Assembly (NCBI GenBank): GCA_965222205.1
Contig: OZ244932.1
Span: 868,001 to 932,000 of the forward strand
DNA length: 64,000 nucleotides
Reading direction: 5' to 3'
DNA from: RHLJ01 sp965222205
GTDB taxonomy: Bacteria; Bacteroidota; Rhodothermia; Balneolales; Balneolaceae
Made by a program: the position numbers and the translations under genes. The notes below the pieces were generated by a model, which had not been told where the DNA came from, did not search any database, and saw nothing but the letters and a program-made list of their open reading frames with translations. Of this stretch, positions 16,632 to 24,995 are shown in pieces; the stretch's first letter is position 1, and each line of letters begins with the position of its first letter.

Positions 16632-16699
16632 TAAACTTAATTTGGAATGAATGATTAGATCACAAATATCTTCAAAAAATCGCTAAGGTTAAAGGATTC

Positions 16700-17040
16700 A
16701 ATTGATCAAATTTATGAGCCCATCCTTCTTGTAGATGGGTAGTATATTGTACCTTCTTGGGGAGTAATGTTTCACAATTCTTGTTTGCGAATTCTGACCC
16801 CATCTATCTTTCCCTTGGTAAAGGGGAAGGACTCCTTAAATAAAATTGCTTTAGAAATCTCGATATCATCTTGAACCTGTCCGCCGACAGGCAGACATGT
16901 TTCAGGATCTCACGAATTCGCATCAGTTCTCCTAATCGGATGACCTTACTTAGAAAATTCGAAGATGGTTCCATTACAAACACTCCCGATTTCCAAGATA
17001 AATTAACTAACTTGATAGCTTCGCTCTGAATGACTAAATA
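16700..17040. repeat. Intergenic stretch filled with REP-like palindromes
   Basis: The 419-base gap before suhB holds no convincing gene. Visible units are CCCATC...GATGGG (16719-16724 with 16734-16739), a TCCCTT...AAGGGGA hairpin near 16811-16829, CCTGTC-CGCC-GACAGG (16876-16891) lying in a TTGAAC...TTTCAGGATCTC repeat-like context, and CTTCGCTCTGAATGAC near the right end, which matches the end of the element at 10540-10663. The pattern fits decayed REP elements accumulated in a non-coding gap. Confidence 0.5.
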
Positions 17041-17050
17041 AAAAACATAC

Positions 17051-17857
17051 ATGTACCAAAAAGAACTGGGAACTGCACGGAAGGCGGCAGCTGGAGCCGC
17101 AAAAATCATTAGAGAATTTGCTAGTAATAGATCTTTTGCAATAGACTTGAAACGAAAGAATGATCTGGTGACAGATGCCGACTTTGCTTCCGAGAAAAAG
17201 ATTATTGAGATCATTAAAACCAAGTTTCCCGAAGATCAATTTCTGGCAGAAGAATCAAACACCCATTCGAAACTACCTGATGGAAGAGTCTGGATTATTG
17301 ATCCCATTGACGGAACCACCAATTTCTCTCATGGATTTCCACCTTATTGTGTATCCATTGCTTTCTGGGAAGATGGGGAAGCAAAAGTTGGACTTGTACT
17401 TGAAGTAGCCCATGATGAATGGTTCTGGGCGGTAGAAGGGGAAGGAGCGTGGCTGGATGATGGGCGAATTTCTGTTTCGGAAATCACGAGTCCTTCACGA
17501 GCTTTAATTGGCACCGGATTTCCATACAGTCAGTTTGAGCTGGTTGATCCTTACCTGCAGGTACTCAAAAACATGATGCAAAAAACACATGGTGTCCGCA
17601 GAGCCGGAGCAGCCTCGTACGATTTATGTTGCGTAGCGGCTGGTCGTTTAGAAGGTTTCTACGAATACGGCTTAAATCCCTGGGATATTGCCGCCGGAAT
17701 GCTCATCATTAAAGAAGCAGGAGGAATCTGTACCGACTGGAAAGGAAAACCTAATCAACTCTTTGGGAAGAGAATCATCACAGGTAATCCTGAAATCTGT
17801 AAATTTCTGGAAGGGGAGATCAAAGCTTGTTTTGATGAAGATAGCCTTTCGGTTTGA
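17051..17857 (+). CDS. suhB: Inositol-1-monophosphatase family protein
   Basis: 268 residues, the typical size. Metal site residues are seen in FLAEESNTHSK, WIIDPIDGTTNFSHGFP (DPIDGTTN motif) and NPWDIAAGMLIIKEAGG (WDxAAG motif). It is likely to hydrolyse inositol-1-phosphate or related sugar phosphates; bacterial members also act on 3'-phosphoadenosine compounds or as SuhB accessory factors, which sequence alone does not settle. It is monocistronic, with repeat-rich sequence on both sides. Confidence 0.9.
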   Translation: MYQKELGTARKAAAGAAKIIREFASNRSFAIDLKRKNDLVTDADFASEKKIIEIIKTKFPEDQFLAEESNTHSKLPDGRVWIIDPIDGTTNFSHGFPPYCVSIAFWEDGEAKVGLVLEVAHDEWFWAVEGEGAWLDDGRISVSEITSPSRALIGTGFPYSQFELVDPYLQVLKNMMQKTHGVRRAGAASYDLCCVAAGRLEGFYEYGLNPWDIAAGMLIIKEAGGICTDWKGKPNQLFGKRIITGNPEICKFLEGEIKACFDEDSLSV

Positions 17858-17867
17858 CGTATCCATT

Positions 17868-17936
17868 CATGAGCGAAGCAAAGTGATCTTCTGATATCGA
17901 GTAACCAACGGGAGATCACTTTGGATGGCTCGTGAA
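17868..17936. repeat. REP-like imperfect palindrome
   Basis: AAAGTGATCT (17880-17889) pairs perfectly with AGATCACTTT (17913-17922); the outer arms TCATGAGC and GCTCGTGA extend the stem with one mismatch. It sits 3' of suhB and could protect its mRNA end. It has no T-run. Confidence 0.5.
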
Positions 17937-17954
17937 AGAAACCCAAAATGAGCA

Positions 17955-18038
17955 TATAGGCTCAGAACCCGATTCGAATATATATAGGCTTTTAAACCGA
18001 TATTTTGAATTATAGGCTTATTAGCCTATATTTGGTTA
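17955..18038 (+). repeat. Three degenerate 28-bp tandem repeats upstream of satD
   Basis: The octamer TATAGGCT occurs at 17955, 17983 and 18011, exactly 28 bases apart each time. Aligned 28-base units also share an A(A/G)CC(C/G/T)AT core about 11 bases later. The third unit ends at the satD start codon. A fourth, inverted copy (AGCCTATA, 18023-18030) pairs with the third box. The array reads as a regulatory binding region. Confidence 0.7.
18003..18034 (+). promoter_or_regulatory. Bacteroidetes-type promoter of satD with internal operator
   Basis: TTTTG (18003-18007), a 19-base spacer and TATATTTG (18027-18034) match the TTG-N19-TAnnTTTG primary sigma promoter of this bacterial group. The expected transcription start falls at about the satD ATG (18038), so the mRNA should be leaderless or nearly so. 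The palindrome TATAGGCT-TATT-AGCCTATA (18011-18030) fills the spacer and overlaps the -7 box, which is the geometry of a repressor operator. Confidence 0.7.
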
Positions 18039-18652
18039 TGACAAGTATAATTACCGGCGATATCATTAATTCAAGAACATCCAATACACAAAGATGGATG
18101 GATGGGCTTAAAAAAATTCTGGATAGAGAAGGAGCTAATCCTGAAACGTGGGAAATATACCGGGGCGATAGTTTTCAAGTGGAAATCAAACATCCAAAAG
18201 ACGCACTATACCGGGCCATTCAAATAAAAGCAGCCATAAAACAGCAAAAAAATGTGGATGTAAGGATGTGTATCGGTATTGGGGATAAAAGCTACACGTC
18301 TGACCGAATAACCGAGTCGAATGGAACTGCCTTTTTGTATTCGGGGCAAGGGTTTGAAGCGCTTAAGAAGAATAAGCAAACACTTAGTGTTGTAACAGAA
18401 AGCGAGGTTTTTGATGAGGAAATGAATCTGCTTATCCGGTTAATACTAATTATAATGGATAACTGGACTCCGGCCGTAGCAGAATATGTTACAATCAGTT
18501 TGAAAGGTGGTTTATTGCAGGAGCAAATAGCAAAACTTCTGAATATCAGCCAGTCTTCAGTAAGTGAACGGAGTCAAAGATCCTATCTTTCAGAAGTACG
18601 AGAAGTAGAAAACTGGTACAGGGATAAACTCTCAGTATATAAATTGGGCTAA
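18038..18652 (+). CDS. SatD family protein
   Basis: 204 residues from the ATG at 18038. An in-frame TTG at 18005 would add 11 residues but would put the promoter and operator inside the gene. The N-terminus MTSIITGDIINSRTS matches the 'ITGDIxxSR' opening of the SatD family (named from the Streptococcus sat locus). The family has no settled biochemical function. Residues about 155-190 (GGLLQEQIAKLLNISQSSVSERSQRS) read as a helix-turn-helix of the sigma-factor/LuxR kind, so the protein could bind DNA, possibly the TATAGGCT boxes in front of it. The DUF3307 membrane protein follows after four bases. Confidence 0.82.
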   Translation: MTSIITGDIINSRTSNTQRWMDGLKKILDREGANPETWEIYRGDSFQVEIKHPKDALYRAIQIKAAIKQQKNVDVRMCIGIGDKSYTSDRITESNGTAFLYSGQGFEALKKNKQTLSVVTESEVFDEEMNLLIRLILIIMDNWTPAVAEYVTISLKGGLLQEQIAKLLNISQSSVSERSQRSYLSEVREVENWYRDKLSVYKLG

Positions 18653-18656
18653 TATC

Positions 18657-19376
18657 ATGTTAATCTTAAAACTTATTGCCGTTCACCTGGTAGTAGATTT
18701 TTTTCTCCAATCCGATGCTTCTATTAAAGATAAGGAGACAAAAAAATTTAAATCGCCCAAGTTGCTAATGCATGTATTCTTACATGGCTTGCTAAGTTTT
18801 CTCGTACTAATTCCGGAAAGTTTGGGAACATATTGGATGGTGGTTCCAATAATTATGGTGACTCACTGGATTATCGATGCGTTGAAATTACAGTTTCAAG
18901 GAAAGAAAAAGGGGAGACAGGTAGTCTGGTTTTTAGCCGATCAGGCAGCGCACCTGTTAGTAATAGCAGGTATTTGGTTGGCGCTGGAAGGGGATTGGGA
19001 AAATATCAGGATGGTATTCACTCAGAAAGTATTCCTACTGTTGGTACTTGTTTTGTTTCTTACCAATCCATCCGCAATTCTTATCAAAGTACTCATTTCA
19101 AGCTGGTCGCCTACAGAAAAGAAAAAAGGAGATCATTCGCTGGCAAATGCAGATAAATATATTGGTATTTTGGAGCGGTTATTCGTTTTCGGTTTTGTTA
19201 TTACCAATAACTGGGAAGGCATTGGATTTCTTTTGGCGGCCAAGTCGGTGTTTCGGTTTGGAGATTTAAGTGATGCCAAAGACAGAAACCTTACAGAATA
19301 TATTCTGATAGGTACATTGATTAGTTTTGGTATTGCCATATTAGTTGGAGTGGTTTATACCGCTTTTCTAAATTAA
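18657..19376 (+). CDS. DUF3307 family membrane protein
   Basis: 239 residues, with about six to seven predicted membrane helices. The N-terminus LILKLIAVHLVVDFFLQSD followed by HVFLHGLLSFLVL and VTHWIIDALKLQF carries the conserved His/Asp residues of DUF3307 (AHLVxDFxLQ, H..IH, H.xxD..K), which look like an intramembrane metal or catalytic site. Function is unknown. It starts four bases after satD, and SatD and DUF3307 genes are a recurrent pair, so they likely act together. An inverted repeat matching the satD upstream region begins two bases after the stop. Confidence 0.85.
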   Translation: MLILKLIAVHLVVDFFLQSDASIKDKETKKFKSPKLLMHVFLHGLLSFLVLIPESLGTYWMVVPIIMVTHWIIDALKLQFQGKKKGRQVVWFLADQAAHLLVIAGIWLALEGDWENIRMVFTQKVFLLLVLVLFLTNPSAILIKVLISSWSPTEKKKGDHSLANADKYIGILERLFVFGFVITNNWEGIGFLLAAKSVFRFGDLSDAKDRNLTEYILIGTLISFGIAILVGVVYTAFLN

Positions 19377-19378
19377 AC

Positions 19379-19397
19379 TATATTCGCTGAGCCTATA
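19379..19397 (-). repeat. Downstream member of the inverted repeat flanking satD-DUF3307
   Basis: TATATTCG plus CTGAGCCTATA (19379-19397) is the reverse complement of the two halves TATAGGCTCAG (17955-17965) and CGAATATA (17975-17982) found upstream of satD. The halves are adjacent here and nine bases apart upstream. The copy lies between the DUF3307 stop and the aguB start. Confidence 0.7.
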
Positions 19398-19452
19398 GTA
19401 TTTTAAGAACGCAACAGAATCCCTACCTTTCTCCGAATCAAAAAAGAAACCC

Positions 19453-20337
19453 GTGCAAAACCGAACCGTAAACGTTGGAATGATCCAGATGAGTTGCTCA
19501 TCGGATCCCGAAGAAAATCTCTCAAAAGCGATTCAGAAGATAAAAGAAGCGGCTGAGAAAGGAGCACAGATTGTGTGTTTGCAGGAGTTATTTCGGTCCC
19601 TGTATTTCTGTGATGTGGAGGACTACGATAATTTCAAGTTAGCGGAGTCGGTACCAGGACCAAGTACGGATGCACTTTCTAAAGTAGCCAAAGAGTTGGG
19701 TGTGGTAATCGTGGCTTCTTTGTTTGAGAAAAGAACGGAAGGTTTATATCACAATACCACGGCGGTGCTGGATGCCGATGGAAACTACTTAGGGAAGTAT
19801 CGCAAAATGCATATTCCCGATGACCCGGGATATTCCGAGAAGTTCTATTTTACTCCGGGTGATTTGGGCTACAAAGTGTTTGAAACCAAATTTGCTAAAA
19901 TCGGGGTGTTGATTTGCTGGGATCAATGGTACCCTGAATCCGCTCGTATTACAGCATTAAAAGGCGCTGAAATGTTGTTTTATCCCACCGCGATTGGCTG
20001 GCACAAAGATCAGGATGACCCAACCAATGACGAACAGTATCAGGCTTGGCAGACCATTCAGCGCTCTCATTCAGTCGCAAACGGAGTCCCGGTCATTTCG
20101 GTAAACCGAGTTGGGGCCGAAGGAGCAATGAATTTCTGGGGAGGCTCATTCATCACCAATTCATTCGGGAGAGTTTTGTATCAGGCTTCTCATGAAAGTG
20201 AGGTCATTCATGTCGAATCACTTTCGATGGATTCATCCAATGAATACCGAACACACTGGCCGTTTCTGAGAGATCGACGCATCGATTCTTATCAGCCTAT
20301 CACCAAGCGTTTTCTGGATGAAGATGAATCTGATTGA
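19453..20337 (+). CDS. aguB: N-carbamoylputrescine amidase
   Basis: 294 residues, nitrilase superfamily. The Glu-Lys-Cys triad is visible: QIVCLQELFRSLYF (Glu45), GKYRKMHIPDDPGYSEKFYF and KIGVLICWDQWYPESARI. The YPTAIGW segment and length fit plant/Pseudomonas AguB. It hydrolyses N-carbamoylputrescine to putrescine, CO2 and ammonia. The start is GTG. The 3' end overlaps aguA by 20 bases, which gives a two-gene agmatine-to-putrescine operon, although product order (AguA acts first) is reversed on the DNA. Confidence 0.93.
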   Translation: MQNRTVNVGMIQMSCSSDPEENLSKAIQKIKEAAEKGAQIVCLQELFRSLYFCDVEDYDNFKLAESVPGPSTDALSKVAKELGVVIVASLFEKRTEGLYHNTTAVLDADGNYLGKYRKMHIPDDPGYSEKFYFTPGDLGYKVFETKFAKIGVLICWDQWYPESARITALKGAEMLFYPTAIGWHKDQDDPTNDEQYQAWQTIQRSHSVANGVPVISVNRVGAEGAMNFWGGSFITNSFGRVLYQASHESEVIHVESLSMDSSNEYRTHWPFLRDRRIDSYQPITKRFLDEDESD

Positions 20338-21409
20338 GGCTCCTTCAAACTGGAAGGAGACACAAGCTTTTGAAGGAATTCCCGCGGAAGAAGGATTTCA
20401 CTTTCCGGCTGAATGGGAAGAACATGAAGCGACCTGGCTGAGCTGGCCGCATAATCCGGATACCTGGCCTGGTAAAATTGATGCGATATACAATCCCTAT
20501 TGTGAATTCATTAAACGTATAGCCGAAGGGGAGAAGGTGAAGATCAATGTTCGAGATGAGGCAATGGCAAAAGAAGCATTCATTAAGATTCAGAAAGCCG
20601 GTGCTGATACGTCACAGATATTCTTTTATCTGAATCCCACCAACGATGCCTGGTGCAGAGATCACGGTCCGGCTTTTTTGGTGAATGAAGATCATTCAAA
20701 GAAAATGATTGTAGATTGGGGATACAACGCCTGGGGAGAAAAATATCCTCCGTTCGATTTAGATAAAGAAATTCCAACGCGAATTGCGAGTCAACTTGGA
20801 CTTCCCGTTGCTCAAGCTGATATTGTGATGGAAGGAGGTTCGGTGGATTTCAACGGGGCAAGAACAGTACTCACAACCACTTCCTGTTTACTAAACAAAA
20901 ACCGAAATCCACATCTCTCCAAAGAGCAAATAGAAGAGTATCTCAAAAACTATTACGGAGTGAATCAAATCCTTTGGCTCGGAGATGGAATTGTTGGCGA
21001 CGACACCGATGGACATATTGACGACATCACCCGATTTGTAAATGAGAATACGGTAGTTACAGTGATGGAGGATGATCCAAATGATGAAAACCATCAGCCA
21101 TTAATCGTTAATCGTAAATTGTTGGAAGCTTCTACGATTAACAAAAAACCATTGACGATCATCGACCTGCCAATGCCATCCCCGGTGTATTATCAGGGTC
21201 AACGGCTTCCCGCTTCTTACGCTAATTTCTACATTGCTAATAAGTATGTGATTGTTCCTGTCTTCAACGATCCCAATGACGAAAAAGCTCTGGAAATACT
21301 ACAGGATTGTTTCCCTGATCGGGCAGTAGTGGGAATTAATTCTGTGGATCTTATATGGGGACTGGGAAGTTTTCATTGTCTGAGTCAGCAGGAGCCTAAA
21401 ATCAGATGA
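20318..21409 (+). CDS. aguA: Agmatine deiminase
   Basis: 363 residues, Porphyromonas-type peptidyl-arginine deiminase superfamily. Characteristic blocks are WLSWPHNPDTWPG, DAWCRDHGPAFLV, MEGGSVDFNG, GDDTDGHIDDITRFV and the catalytic cysteine in GLGSFHCLSQQEP (Cys354). It converts agmatine to N-carbamoylputrescine, the substrate of the overlapping aguB product. The start at 20318 (or the next ATG two codons on) lies inside aguB. It ends three bases before a convergent gene. Confidence 0.95.
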   Translation: MKMNLIEAPSNWKETQAFEGIPAEEGFHFPAEWEEHEATWLSWPHNPDTWPGKIDAIYNPYCEFIKRIAEGEKVKINVRDEAMAKEAFIKIQKAGADTSQIFFYLNPTNDAWCRDHGPAFLVNEDHSKKMIVDWGYNAWGEKYPPFDLDKEIPTRIASQLGLPVAQADIVMEGGSVDFNGARTVLTTTSCLLNKNRNPHLSKEQIEEYLKNYYGVNQILWLGDGIVGDDTDGHIDDITRFVNENTVVTVMEDDPNDENHQPLIVNRKLLEASTINKKPLTIIDLPMPSPVYYQGQRLPASYANFYIANKYVIVPVFNDPNDEKALEILQDCFPDRAVVGINSVDLIWGLGSFHCLSQQEPKIR

Positions 21410-21412
21410 AAA

Positions 21413-22189
21413 TTATCTGAAACCAATCCAAATCCCATGATTATCAGACGGGCTCAACCACTGAAGGGTAAGCTTTTTTGTACTTCTAAACTGAACGCCC
21501 ATAATCCCGGAATCCTCCGGCGTTGTATCATCAATAATGAAATCATAGCCATTCAGACTGTAAACGGGGTTCTCTTTGTTATCCGGTGTTTTGAATGTTC
21601 CTCCGTATGAAGCCCCTAAAGAAGTTAACAGTTCTGTAAACAGAGGAGAAGATTTTATCCACACAGACTTTATTCCTGTTACATCATTCGAGTGAGATAA
21701 AATAGAATCCGGGTCAGAGAAAACGCGGCTATAGCTTATGAAAAAGATATTTTTCAGATCTTCATGTTCAAAAGTGATGTAGGAAAAAGGATCGCCAAAA
21801 CTTGCCTGATAGATCAATTCAAGTTCCTCTGCTTTTTCAAGTACAAGATCAAAAGAGGCTTGTAAGGCAAGGTAAATTCCACCTTCTTGTTCTTTTAAAA
21901 AATTATGATAGGTCTTGGCTAGATCATCTTTTGGTTCACCTACTACTGTCATAAGCTCAACTGAAGTCCCATCTCTTAATTTAATGTGGTTGTTCAACAA
22001 TCCATTTTGGTGAAGCCGGCCTTGCTTAATCGTAAAACCAAGATCGGAGTAGGATTTCGTAGCTTTTTCGAGGTCAGAAACTGCTACTATCACATGATCA
22101 AGTACAACATTTGCCTCCGAAGATTGAGCTAAGCCAGAACCGGAAATAAATAAACAGAAGCACGGGATGAGAAAACAGTATTTTATCAT
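21413..22189 (-). CDS. Exported VOC / glyoxalase-like domain protein
   Basis: 258 residues with an N-terminal signal peptide ending near SGLAQS. The mature part opens VVLDHVIVAVSDLEKATKSYSDLGFTIKQG, the classic first beta-alpha-beta unit of vicinal-oxygen-chelate proteins, and it reads like the 'glyoxalase-like domain' family. The second half is divergent, and metal ligands are not all evident. The substrate is unknown; export to the periplasm is inferred from the signal. It converges on aguA. Confidence 0.7.
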   Translation of the reverse strand: MIKYCFLIPCFCLFISGSGLAQSSEANVVLDHVIVAVSDLEKATKSYSDLGFTIKQGRLHQNGLLNNHIKLRDGTSVELMTVVGEPKDDLAKTYHNFLKEQEGGIYLALQASFDLVLEKAEELELIYQASFGDPFSYITFEHEDLKNIFFISYSRVFSDPDSILSHSNDVTGIKSVWIKSSPLFTELLTSLGASYGGTFKTPDNKENPVYSLNGYDFIIDDTTPEDSGIMGVQFRSTKKLTLQWLSPSDNHGIWIGFR

Positions 22190-22359
22190 GCAGGAAATTT
22201 AGGTGTATTTAATCAGTACAAAAAATTGGAATCACTGATTATTGAACCGATACCCATGGCCTGGGAAACACATTTCATTTCAAAATCTGGCTAAAAAACA
22301 CTAACATTGTACTTACTCATCGATGGTTATTCGTAATTCTAATACGGAAAATATTTCTA

Positions 22360-24120
22360 ATGGCTCATTTTGAATTAAACGAAGTTACCAGCAAGCTTCC
22401 AAAGCATTTACACAAATTTATTGTAGCTCAGCCTTACGAGGAATATACCCCTCAAAACCAGGCCGTTTGGCGCTATGTAATGCGCATGAATATTGATTAT
22501 CTGAGCAAGGTAGCTCATGGGTCTTACCGGGATGGTTTAGCTGCTACAGGAATCACTATTGATAATATCCCAAGGATGGAAGGGATGAATCGTATTCTGA
22601 AAGATATTGGATGGGCTGCTGTTTCTGTGGATGGTTTTATCCCTCCCAATGCTTTCATGGAGTTTCAGGCATATAATGTATTGGTGATAGCTTCCGATAT
22701 GAGAACCATTGATCATATAGAATACACGCCTGCACCTGATATTATTCATGAAGCAGCCGGACATGCTCCGATTATCGCTAATCCGGAGTATGCAGAATAT
22801 CTGCGAAGATTCGGTGAAATCGGGAGTAAGGCAATTTCATCTTCAGAAGATTATGAGATGTATGAGGCTATTCGGTTACTCTCCATTCTTAAGGAAGATC
22901 CAAACTCCTCTGAAGAAGAGATTAATGAGGCGCAAGAGCGGGTAGAATATCTCCAGAATAATATGGGAGAGCTTTCGGAAATGGCGAAAATCCGAAACCT
23001 ACATTGGTGGACCGTAGAGTACGGGCTTATTGGAGAACTTGATAATCCTAAGATTTATGGTGCTGGATTGCTTTCATCAATAGGGGAAAGTAAAGCATGC
23101 CTTCAGCCGGAGGTAAAGAAAATTCCATACTCTTTAAAAGCAGCGGATGTTAATTTTGATATCACCAATCAACAGCCACAACTTTTTGTAACTCCTGATT
23201 TTGCCTATCTGAGCCAGGTTCTGGAAGAGTTTGCCAATACCATGGCATTGAGGACCGGCGGACTTGAAGGGGTGAAGAAACTGATCGACTCCAAAGGATT
23301 AGGAACCATAGAATTAAGTACCGGGATACAGGTTTCCGGTAATTTTAGCGAGGTTATCGAAGATCAAAAAGGAAGGGTTGCATACGTTCAAACAAAAGGA
23401 GCGACCGCCCTGGCAAACCGTGACAAAGAGCTTATTAGCCATGGAACCTTAAATCATCCGGATGGGTATGGCAGTCCGGTTGGTAAACTGAAAGGGATTA
23501 ATCTTCCAATTGAAGATATGGCGCCCAGAGATCTGGACGCTTATGGGATTTACGAAGGTAAAACGAAACGTTTCGAGTTTGAAAGCGGCATTACCGTTGA
23601 TGGCAAAATTATTACTGGTACCCGTGATCTGAGGGGTAAAATTCTCATAATTACACTGGAAGACTGTACAGTGACCTATGATGATAAAGTTCTCTTTAAG
23701 CCTGAATGGGGAATCTATGATATGGCTATTGGCAAGGAAGTGGTTTCAGCCTACGCCGGACCAGCTGATGTTCATTCATTTGGTGATGTTGGAAAAGTAT
23801 CAGAGACAAAAACTCATAAAATAAAGTATTCAGACCGGGAAAGAGCTTTATATGAACTATATGAGCAAGTTCGAAGGGTAAGAGAAGAGAATTCGGCTAA
23901 TACTGGGTTCATCAATACGATTTTTGAACAATTTAAAACTGATTTTCCAAAAGACTGGCTGTTGCCTTTAGAACTGTACGAACTGGCTGCCGCTAACGAG
24001 CTTGATGTACAGTATGAGTTGCTTTCTTACCTGAAAGACTTACAGAAAAATGAAGCACTAAAAAAACTGATCGAAAATGGATTAGAACTAATTCGGAAAG
24101 ATCAGCTTGAGGAAGCTTAA
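22360..24120 (+). CDS. Aromatic amino acid hydroxylase (phenylalanine 4-monooxygenase-like) with long C-terminal extension
   Basis: 586 residues; bacterial PhhA is only about 260-300. The catalytic iron site is intact: DIIHEAAGHAP gives His130 and His135, and LHWWTVEYGLIGE gives Glu220. The hydroxylase core runs to about residue 320; the remaining ~260 residues contain a beta-rich stretch (GIYEGKTKRFEFESGITVDGK onward) and a helical tail. The same long form is seen in Bacteroidota. It is pterin-dependent, turning phenylalanine into tyrosine, or possibly tryptophan into 5-hydroxytryptophan. The gene is convergent with bshB1. Confidence 0.9.
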   Translation: MAHFELNEVTSKLPKHLHKFIVAQPYEEYTPQNQAVWRYVMRMNIDYLSKVAHGSYRDGLAATGITIDNIPRMEGMNRILKDIGWAAVSVDGFIPPNAFMEFQAYNVLVIASDMRTIDHIEYTPAPDIIHEAAGHAPIIANPEYAEYLRRFGEIGSKAISSSEDYEMYEAIRLLSILKEDPNSSEEEINEAQERVEYLQNNMGELSEMAKIRNLHWWTVEYGLIGELDNPKIYGAGLLSSIGESKACLQPEVKKIPYSLKAADVNFDITNQQPQLFVTPDFAYLSQVLEEFANTMALRTGGLEGVKKLIDSKGLGTIELSTGIQVSGNFSEVIEDQKGRVAYVQTKGATALANRDKELISHGTLNHPDGYGSPVGKLKGINLPIEDMAPRDLDAYGIYEGKTKRFEFESGITVDGKIITGTRDLRGKILIITLEDCTVTYDDKVLFKPEWGIYDMAIGKEVVSAYAGPADVHSFGDVGKVSETKTHKIKYSDRERALYELYEQVRRVREENSANTGFINTIFEQFKTDFPKDWLLPLELYELAAANELDVQYELLSYLKDLQKNEALKKLIENGLELIRKDQLEEA

Positions 24121-24136
24121 TTAATATTCGACTGTT

Positions 24137-24850
24137 CTATTTCAGAAAAGCATCAAACGAATTAACCCCTAATGGACCATTCAGTACTTTAAAAGGTTCG
24201 CCGAATTCAAAGCCTCCCAGATGACCAAAGTATCTTGCCCGTGCTTCCAATTGTTTGAAGTATTTGGTAGAAGAGATATAAGTCTCGGGTTCATCTCCAG
24301 GGTTTTCAATATTAAACTGAGTAGAAAAGGCCAGAACTGCTTTTTTCTTGGTTTCCCAGTGTCCTGAAATATCATAAATGAAATCGGGCTCAAAAGGCCG
24401 GTCTTGCATATAATTAAACATCCTTTTTGGCCGCCAAGGCTCCAGATCTCCAGTTTCTATTTTGCTTAATCCTGAATAAAAAAGAGCATCTATACAAAGC
24501 TGTGTAGCTTTTCCATGATCAGGATGCCGGTCATAAGGGGCTCCAAGTAAACAAATCTTAGGTCTGCATTTGCGCACTTCAGCTATTACTTTAAGCTGAT
24601 TATCCCTTGTATTTTCAACAAGAGAATCACCTAAATCCAGATTCTGGCGATAGGAGATACCCAGAACCTCTGAAGCTGTAGATACTTCCTCAGCACGGCT
24701 TTCGGGAGTACCACGGGTTCCCATTTCTCCTTTGGTTAAATCAATAATCCCAACAGACTTCCCCTGAGCGACTAACGCGGCGATAGTACCTCCGCAATTC
24801 AATTCGGCATCATCAGGGTGAGCAGCAAAAACCAAGACATCAACATTCAT
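24137..24850 (-). CDS. bshB1: Bacillithiol biosynthesis deacetylase BshB1
   Basis: 237 residues, LmbE/PIG-L family. The zinc motif is VFAAHPDDAELNCGG (His11, Asp14), and the second histidine site is APYDRHPDHGKATQL. The segments DLTKGEMGTRGTPESRAEE and YMQDRPFEPDFIYDISGHWE are typical of BshB1. It deacetylates GlcNAc-malate in bacillithiol synthesis, so this organism should use bacillithiol as a low-molecular-weight thiol. bshA and bshC are not in this window. Confidence 0.93.
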   Translation of the reverse strand: MNVDVLVFAAHPDDAELNCGGTIAALVAQGKSVGIIDLTKGEMGTRGTPESRAEEVSTASEVLGISYRQNLDLGDSLVENTRDNQLKVIAEVRKCRPKICLLGAPYDRHPDHGKATQLCIDALFYSGLSKIETGDLEPWRPKRMFNYMQDRPFEPDFIYDISGHWETKKKAVLAFSTQFNIENPGDEPETYISSTKYFKQLEARARYFGHLGGFEFGEPFKVLNGPLGVNSFDAFLK

Positions 24851-24995
24851 ATTTTTTCTTATTAAGGTAACAACTTTTAAGGGTGTTCATAAAGCTTCAT
24901 CGAAATGATCGTAAAAAAAAGATTATTTTCAGAATAACTGAAACGAAATAAGGAACAATACGTAGCCTGTTCCCTAACTCTTTTCACAAATTGCT

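Noticed and set aside
16804..17223. 139-codon minus-strand frame
   Set aside because: Half lies antisense to suhB and half in REP-like repeats; no family or signal is seen.
18005..18037. TTG start for satD that would add 11 residues
   Set aside because: It would place the consensus promoter and the palindrome inside the gene, while the ATG at 18038 gives the family's normal N-terminus.
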